A DNA stretch of 64,000 bases from Sthenelais limicola. Taxonomy: Eukaryota; Annelida; Polychaeta; Phyllodocida; Sigalionidae. Of this stretch, positions 58,889 to 64,000 are shown piece by piece (position 1 is the first letter of the stretch; the number at the start of each line of letters is the position of its first letter). The DNA is taken from contig OW804096.1 of assembly GCA_942159475.1 (NCBI GenBank), forward strand, positions 45,507,744-45,571,743, written 5' to 3'. The notes under the pieces were generated by a model, which was not told the origin of the DNA, searched no databases, and saw only the letters and a list, made by a program, of their open reading frames with translations. The position numbers were made by a program, and so were the translations under genes.

Positions 58889-61053
58889 ACCTTTCCGATC
58901 TAGAACTGAACGAAAACCACAAAAAAATACTGAACAAAGGGTTGAACTTCATACCAACCCCCTCCTCCACCAACCACATACACAGTCTCAAAGATACCCT
59001 CATGTTTAACAGGAGAATTAAATGGAAACATCTCCTTCAGAACTATCCCGAACAGGACAACAGCAACCGAATCTTTCCCATTGACCACAAAGGGTCAATG
59101 CCAAAGTACGATCCTGACCCAGAAATTGAAGCAATCACAAACTATACAACGCAGAAAATGAAACAAATCCCTTCTAGGGATAACACGAAACCGAATCTAC
59201 CACCAGAAGAACTAGCAGCCCTAAGGGAACTTAGGGAAAACAAGGACATAATAATAAAACCAGCCGATAAAGGTGGTGCCATTGTGATTCAGAACACTAC
59301 GGATTATATCCAAGAAGCTGAACGCCAACTGACCAACACTGTCCACTACCGAAGAGTACCCACAGACACCACTGCCAAACACCACAAACTTATTAAAGAC
59401 AGAATAATCAGCCTTACAAGACAAGGCATCCTTCCACCCGATTCACCCAAAACTCTCGTCCCAACTAAACCAAAAACTGCTCCCTTCTACACCCTTCCTA
59501 AAATACACAAGGAAGGGAACCCAGGACGACCGATAGTAGCAGGTATAGACTGTCCAACAGATCGTATCTCTGCAGTTATAGACAACATCTTACGTCCAAT
59601 CGTAAAAAAGATTCCCTCCCACATACAAGACACACGCCACTTTCTCCAGACACTGGAGTCACACGGACCCCTGCATGAAGATGAAATCATGATAACAATA
59701 GATGTTAGTTCCCTCTATACATCCATACCACACAGTGAAGGCATAGAAGCAGTGGAAGACGCTCTCTATAGCCGCCCCAACAACCCCCTTCTCCCCACCA
59801 TAGTTAGCGAACTAACATCTATGGTCCTCAAAATGAACACCATGCAGTTCAATAATAAACAGTACCTACAAACCCAGGGCACGGCCATGGGGACCAAAAT
59901 GGCCCCCAGTTATGCCAATATTTTCATGAAGAAAATTGAAGAAGACATGCTATCGAACACGTCAATCCAACCAGTCCTATGGAAGCGCTACATAGACGAT
60001 ATATTTGCCATCTTCAGATGCAGCGACGATGAGTTAGAACAATTTCTGAAGGACATAAATACCTTCCACAGCACCATTAAGTTTACAGCAGAATACAGCA
60101 GAAACTCTGTAAACTTCCTTGATGTCACAGTATATCGAGCACCAGACAACTCGATCAAAACAAAACTGTTCATTAAACCGACAGACAAAGGCCAGTATCT
60201 CCACGCAGAATCCTACCACCCCAACCACACCATTGGATCTATTGCCTACAGCCAGGCAATACGTCTTCGCCTCATTAATTCCGACCTTGTGGAATTCGAT
60301 AAAGCGACCAGCAGACTTCTCAGACTGTTAACTCTAAGAAAACACAGTCACCGCAAAACAAGAAACACAATATTAAAAGTCAGATCCATTGATAGGAACA
60401 CCCTCCTCCATCCAAACCCCAAAGAGAAAAAGAAAATCATCCCTTTCTCCATCCAACACACTCCCACCAATAAACGAGCCGAAACAATTCTGAATGAGGC
60501 CATCAAATTCTTAACCAAGAAAAAGGAAAATGAAAAATTCCTTCAATACAAATGCATGGTGGCATACCGACGGGCCCCCAACTGCAGGGACCTGTTGGTC
60601 CATTCTCCCTATCCCCACCATCACAAGAAAAACATCAGCAGACCCTGCACCATCCCCGGCTGCAAAATGTGCCAATATATTCTCTCCACCGACCGTATCG
60701 TCTCAACAAGCAACACCAAGAAATTCAAAATCATTGGACACAATACATGTGAAACCACAAATACAGTGTACTGTATAACCTGCCCCATCAAAAGCTGCCA
60801 CAAGCAATATATCGGCGAAACTGGCAGAAATGTCTGCCAACGAATCAGAGAACATATGGGGGACATTAGAATGAGAAGAAGGGAAAAACCTGTGGCCTAC
60901 CATTTTGTAGACCATGATTTGCAGGACAAAGATATCAAAGTGACAATAATAGATTTGTCACCGCGCAACACAAACGATCGCAAAAGACTAGAAGAAGCTT
61001 GGATCCTTATGCTTAGCACAATCGCCCCAAACGGCCTAAACGAGCAATACTAG
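58732..61053 (+). CDS. PLE reverse transcriptase with C-terminal GIY-YIG endonuclease (773 aa)
   Basis: The frame opens with an ATG at 58732 inside ORF1; conserved PLE sequence begins near residue 50 (TIVNLSDLEL, ILNKGLNFIPTP). RT motifs: IKPADKGGAIVI, PKIHKEGNPGRPIVAG, MITIDVSSLYTSIP (catalytic D324), GTAMGTKMAPSYAN, YIDD (D422, D423) and FLDVTVYR. A Cys linker CTIPGCKMC follows. The endonuclease has VYCITC (Y680), QYIGETGR (Y693, G695), an RIREH helix and the catalytic-type Glu in EEAWILMLST, ending PNGLNEQY. The RT primes at a nick made by the GIY-YIG domain. All key residues are present. Expression of this frame needs internal initiation, re-initiation or a -1 shift; no classic slippery heptamer was seen. 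Confidence 0.96.
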   Translation: MQESNRNNGLHHPSPPRNGTHHEGGTNQQENKKTRKNRRFKRYEQSEGDTIVNLSDLELNENHKKILNKGLNFIPTPSSTNHIHSLKDTLMFNRRIKWKHLLQNYPEQDNSNRIFPIDHKGSMPKYDPDPEIEAITNYTTQKMKQIPSRDNTKPNLPPEELAALRELRENKDIIIKPADKGGAIVIQNTTDYIQEAERQLTNTVHYRRVPTDTTAKHHKLIKDRIISLTRQGILPPDSPKTLVPTKPKTAPFYTLPKIHKEGNPGRPIVAGIDCPTDRISAVIDNILRPIVKKIPSHIQDTRHFLQTLESHGPLHEDEIMITIDVSSLYTSIPHSEGIEAVEDALYSRPNNPLLPTIVSELTSMVLKMNTMQFNNKQYLQTQGTAMGTKMAPSYANIFMKKIEEDMLSNTSIQPVLWKRYIDDIFAIFRCSDDELEQFLKDINTFHSTIKFTAEYSRNSVNFLDVTVYRAPDNSIKTKLFIKPTDKGQYLHAESYHPNHTIGSIAYSQAIRLRLINSDLVEFDKATSRLLRLLTLRKHSHRKTRNTILKVRSIDRNTLLHPNPKEKKKIIPFSIQHTPTNKRAETILNEAIKFLTKKKENEKFLQYKCMVAYRRAPNCRDLLVHSPYPHHHKKNISRPCTIPGCKMCQYILSTDRIVSTSNTKKFKIIGHNTCETTNTVYCITCPIKSCHKQYIGETGRNVCQRIREHMGDIRMRRREKPVAYHFVDHDLQDKDIKVTIIDLSPRNTNDRKRLEEAWILMLSTIAPNGLNEQY

Positions 61054-61262
61054 AAACGGGCGGGAAACACCGCCGCGAACACCCATTTACAAACCGCTCC
61101 CTTGGGAATCCCAGACTATGACGTCAGCACTTGGAAACAACCCTAGAGACACGCTCTGATTGGACGAGCGCGCTCCAACCTGACCCAGTTCATACTCGGT
61201 GTTGGTAAACACAGACACGCGACACTCAAATAGCACTCTAAACTACGATTTGAGACCCGCAA
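61054..61262 (+). promoter_or_regulatory. Promoter-like spacer before ORF3
   Basis: 209 bases between ORF2 and ORF3 contain TGACGTCA, a perfect CRE palindrome (61119-61126), an ATTGG (inverted CCAAT) at 61159-61163 beside GAGCGCGC, and GC-rich CpG sequence. This suggests ORF3 has its own transcript, but a start site cannot be seen. Confidence 0.45.
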
Positions 61263-62477
61263 ATGGACCCAAACATGTCAGACAAACCTATCCAGTGCCA
61301 CATCTGTAATATATGGATGAGTAACAGAGGAGGAAACTACATTCGCCACCTCAACAAACAACACGGGGACGCAAACAACAAGGGTAAGTACCCGTGCCCG
61401 GTATGCCCTATGTTGTTTATTAGGAAACAAGAGTTCGAAGAACACAACAGGCGCAAACATGGGGGGAATATCCCCCTCCCCATACCTATACTAGCATCTG
61501 AGGAAGTTAAAAAACCTGAACTACCTAAAGTTGAACTTAAGATACTCAAAACTTTCAAAACCACCGCACCACCTGCCCTGTTTCGTATACTAAGCGGGAA
61601 CAATTCTCCCTATGTTACAGGAGTAGTGCCAGACAGGAAGAAACCATACAAAAATCGTATACAACACCCAGAAAGTTTTCCAATAGTTCGCCCTCAAGAT
61701 AGGATTGCCCAAACCAATGGTTCCATCACGAAGAACTTAAACACACGTAGACCAAGTCTCCCGGGCCAGTTTGACCCGACTGTAAGAAAAAACCGAGTGC
61801 AGCACACTCCTCCAACTCCGCCACCACGCCCACCACGTTTGGAGAGTCCACCCAGAAATCCAACCAAACGTCCTTTTACAACCGACATCGCACCGAGTCC
61901 CAAACAACCAAGGCTAGACGTCAAACAGTTATCCACTAACTTCAGTGGTCTCTTTCCCAGCACTCCAAGTAAAGTTCCTGTATGTACAGTAACCTCCTTG
62001 CCAAAACCAGTGTATGATCAAAGAGCAAAGCCAGGTCCTTCGAACAGACCACCCACACTTATCAGAGGCCTCATTCCGATCAGCCTCAGTGATTCTAGCA
62101 GCGACACCGTATGCATGGATGAAAGACAAGTACCAACCCCGAACTCCATAGCAGAACATCTACCCTCTTCATCCCCAACGCCCAGTTCCAACCATGACCT
62201 AAGCCTGTCCTCCGACTCCTCTGAGGGAGTCTCAACGCTTAACAACATTCTGGAAGATTCACCAGACAGCAATATCGAGCCCCCATGTCCTAACATGGAG
62301 ACAGACAGTACTCCGAACTTTGACAACAAATATGTCCAGACTCTGGATTATGCTGAAATCGAAAAGAGTAAATTACTCATATCAATACAATTAATGCTCA
62401 AAGCAATTGACCATCAAATTGCCCATGACTATGGACAGATACTAATTAAACACAACATCATTTATTCTCCTGAATAA
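61263..62477 (+). CDS. PLE ORF3: C2H2 zinc-finger, Pro/Ser-rich protein (404 aa)
   Basis: Two fingers at the N-terminus: CHIC...HLNKQH (about residues 12-34; C-x2-C-x13-H-x4-H) and CPVC...HNRRKH (about 45-65; C-x2-C-x12-H-x4-H). The rest is low-complexity: proline runs (TPPTPPPRPPR, about 181-191), basic patches (NPTKRPFTTD, KKPYKNRIQ) and a Ser-rich acidic part (SDSSSDTVCMDE; SSPTPSSNHDLSLSSDSSEG), then a short helical C-terminus (KSKLLISIQLMLKAIDHQI). It lies within the element between ORF2 and the 3' repeat, has no stops, and shares the element's codon style. Nucleic-acid binding is likely from the fingers. I know of no standard PLE protein with this plan, so the role is open. Confidence 0.85.
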   Translation: MDPNMSDKPIQCHICNIWMSNRGGNYIRHLNKQHGDANNKGKYPCPVCPMLFIRKQEFEEHNRRKHGGNIPLPIPILASEEVKKPELPKVELKILKTFKTTAPPALFRILSGNNSPYVTGVVPDRKKPYKNRIQHPESFPIVRPQDRIAQTNGSITKNLNTRRPSLPGQFDPTVRKNRVQHTPPTPPPRPPRLESPPRNPTKRPFTTDIAPSPKQPRLDVKQLSTNFSGLFPSTPSKVPVCTVTSLPKPVYDQRAKPGPSNRPPTLIRGLIPISLSDSSSDTVCMDERQVPTPNSIAEHLPSSSPTPSSNHDLSLSSDSSEGVSTLNNILEDSPDSNIEPPCPNMETDSTPNFDNKYVQTLDYAEIEKSKLLISIQLMLKAIDHQIAHDYGQILIKHNIIYSPE

Positions 62478-62656
62478 GAAGAAACTGCTCTCAATCCAAC
62501 TTAATAAGACTTAACATCTAAAAAACCAAAAATCTGAGCATCTTTGAATTACCTATAATGTTTGATAATCTCTGAAATCCGCCTAATGTTCCAAGAAATA
62601 CTTGGAAATATTATACTGTATACACTTGCTAATCATATTTTATATGTTCTAAAAAA

Positions 62657-62916
62657 TTTTTTGACTGCGGCCAGTAATACAACTACACCATTCTGTGCGG
62701 ACAGCTGTTTCTCGTCCCACTACGTATTTCTGTACTTAAGCCCCCCCAAATTGCATTGTAATTAACACCTGATGAAGCCCAATTAGCGGCGAAAGCTTGT
62801 GATTAAATAAATAACAACCATTACAAGACAAGGGTTTATTCCATTCCTTGAACACCAACCACATCACCCACACCGGCAAACCAGGTATACTACGATCCTT
62901 CTCCCCCCTTCAACTT
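62657..62916 (+). repeat. PLE pseudo-LTR, 3' copy (260 bp)
   Basis: Direct repeat of 57821-58080, including the hammerhead-like core (CTGATGA 62769-62775, GAAA 62791-62794) and the AATAAA that could end the element's transcripts. Confidence 0.95.
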
Positions 62917-62928
62917 AAGAATACAAGA
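62917..62928 (+). repeat. Target-site duplication, right copy
   Basis: AAGAATACAAGA, as at 57785-57796. Confidence 0.85.
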
Positions 62929-63905
62929 GTTCGCAATATTACGGGCCATTGTGCAACGCCAATTAAAAATTGAATCTAAGATGTTCTTCATCTTGTTCAT
63001 ATTTTCTTGTTGTATATTTGCATACCACCTAGGCGATTCCAGATCGCTCCGATACCACTTTCAATCCAGTCCCATCATTTGAGTATGAGTGATGTTCACG
63101 TAAATAAAAAAAATGCTTACTTAATTCAACTACGTGTTCTCGCTCTAAAAGCTGTCAGGTTCATAACTGCATCGGGGTAGCGGGACTATTTAAGCCAACA
63201 CAACATTCCCCTTACGTCTAACACAGAGGCCTGTCAGCATTTCGTCTCATTTTTAGTGATTGTATAATATTCAGGTGTCATTCAATATGTCCGTCCGTCA
63301 GTTTGACCTAATGGTCTGAGTGCCCAAGCCTAAGCAAAAACCACACAGACGGAATACACCAAAACATTCCAGATCATAAATGTATGTGTATCAATTCTGA
63401 ACACGTATGCAGGTATATTATATATTACGTTCGCACAATTGGTTATAATATAGATTTGCTGGGTGTGCACAAAAGCACCACAGAGTGTAGGGATATCTTA
63501 TAAGTAAGGGTTTTACACAATGTATGAGTGGATTTAACAACTAATTCACTTCTGACGTCCTTCAATACAATTAAATAATTTTGCTTTTTATTCAACAGAT
63601 CCACGAGCCGAACGGAAGAAGACACCTAACATTTCCTTGGACACATCGATGATGTAAAGTCCGCCTTTCAATATCCTTTTCCATTTTGGTGGAAAAGGTA
63701 GTACGCCTCTTCCTGCATGCGATGGCCGCACACTCAGCATGGATCTCTAATGATACGAAACAAAATCTAGCTGCCCTCATGATAAGAGGGGGAATGACAA
63801 TTGCTGAATGCCTTCGACAGTAAAATTTCGACAACACACCAATCTTTTTCCAAATCTATCCAGCTAGCGCACACATGCTTTAAAATATATAATAACTATT
63901 TACAG
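62929..63905. other. Right flank of PLE, nothing recognised
   Basis: AT-rich sequence continuing the interrupted target, then presumably the intron before the exon at 63906. No exon or transposon supported. Confidence 0.4.
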
Positions 63906-64000
63906 GCAGCTAAGCAATAACCATGGCAACGTTAACTGAACACAGGGAAGCGGTCGAGGACAATGTATCCGCTCAGAAGAGATTCATAGAAGCAGCTATA
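63906..64000 (+). CDS. First coding exon of a gene running off the window (partial)
   Basis: Acceptor ACTATTTACAG|GCAGC is followed by 17 non-coding bases and an ATG at 63923 in ideal context (ACCATGG; A at -3, G at +4). The frame is open to the window end and reads MATLTEHREAVEDNVSAQKR and on to FIEAAI, a charged, helical N-terminus. The family is not recognisable from 26 residues. A preceding 5' non-coding exon is implied by the acceptor. Confidence 0.45.

Larger units (their letters stand above)
57797..62916 (+). mobile_element. Apparently complete Penelope-like element (PLE) with three ORFs
   Basis: Boundaries: AAGAATACAAGA directly flanks both ends (57785-57796 and 62917-62928), a 12-bp target-site duplication. 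Inside are an A-run of about 24, a 260-bp direct repeat (57821-58080) repeated at 62657-62916, and ORF1, ORF2 (RT + GIY-YIG) and a zinc-finger ORF3 on the same strand. PLEs copy themselves with a telomerase-related RT and a GIY-YIG endonuclease, and commonly carry such pseudo-LTRs. No frameshift or stop interrupts the ORFs and the two repeats look identical, so the insertion is probably recent. The strong GC and codon contrast to the flanks fits a recent arrival. Confidence 0.93.

Noticed and set aside
58789..60915. Minus-strand ORFs of 60-82 codons under the PLE
   Set aside because: Antisense shadows of the RT/GIY-YIG ORF.

Overview
This is an AT-rich, intron-containing animal (metazoan) nuclear sequence, most likely from a marine invertebrate. 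The evidence is one clear spliced host gene with GT-AG introns of 0.4-3.2 kb, a high load of retrotransposons (LINE, Penelope-like, Ngaro/DIRS-like), tRNA-derived SINE remnants, foldback elements and abundant minisatellites. The species cannot be told from the sequence.

Layout. 1-2966: the 3' part of a LINE (endonuclease/reverse transcriptase ORF, AATAAA, oligo-A). 2967-11595: mostly unassigned, with a possible first coding exon at 5248-5345 (+), a tetranucleotide-like repeat at about 7 kb, and at 8.4 kb a small secreted-protein ORF (+) head-to-head with a possible first exon (-). 11596-12661: a foldback element with about 290-bp inverted arms. 15165-23676 (-): a seven-exon gene for a four-transmembrane protein of the TMEM272-like type (229 aa, two PPxY motifs), with a Tx1/L1-like LINE tail in its first intron and a duplicated, donorless copy of its first exon upstream. 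About 24.5-24.9 kb: a LINE C-terminal remnant. 27815-27897 (+): an orphan coding exon. 30085-35372: a 5.3-kb element with 52-bp terminal inverted repeats and a matching 6-bp flank, whose interior is almost entirely minisatellite arrays plus a 170-bp satellite. 36.4-37.2 kb: further minisatellites, followed by a possible Cys-rich first exon. 41909-43589 (-): an internally deleted Ngaro-type tyrosine-recombinase retroelement with complete split direct repeats. 43.6-57.8 kb: largely unassigned, with two tRNA-derived SINE remnants. 57797-62916 (+): an apparently complete Penelope-like element (PLE) with 260-bp pseudo-LTRs, a 12-bp target-site duplication and three intact ORFs. 63906-64000: the first coding exon of a gene running off the window.

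The most notable object is the PLE. Besides the expected ORF1-like protein and the RT plus GIY-YIG protein, it carries a third same-strand ORF (404 aa) with two C2H2 zinc fingers and a Pro/Ser-rich tail, preceded by its own promoter-like stretch (CRE palindrome plus CCAAT box). The same CRE-plus-CCAAT arrangement occurs in the Ngaro repeats. All assignments come from reading translated motifs and splice signals by eye. No database search or structure prediction was possible.
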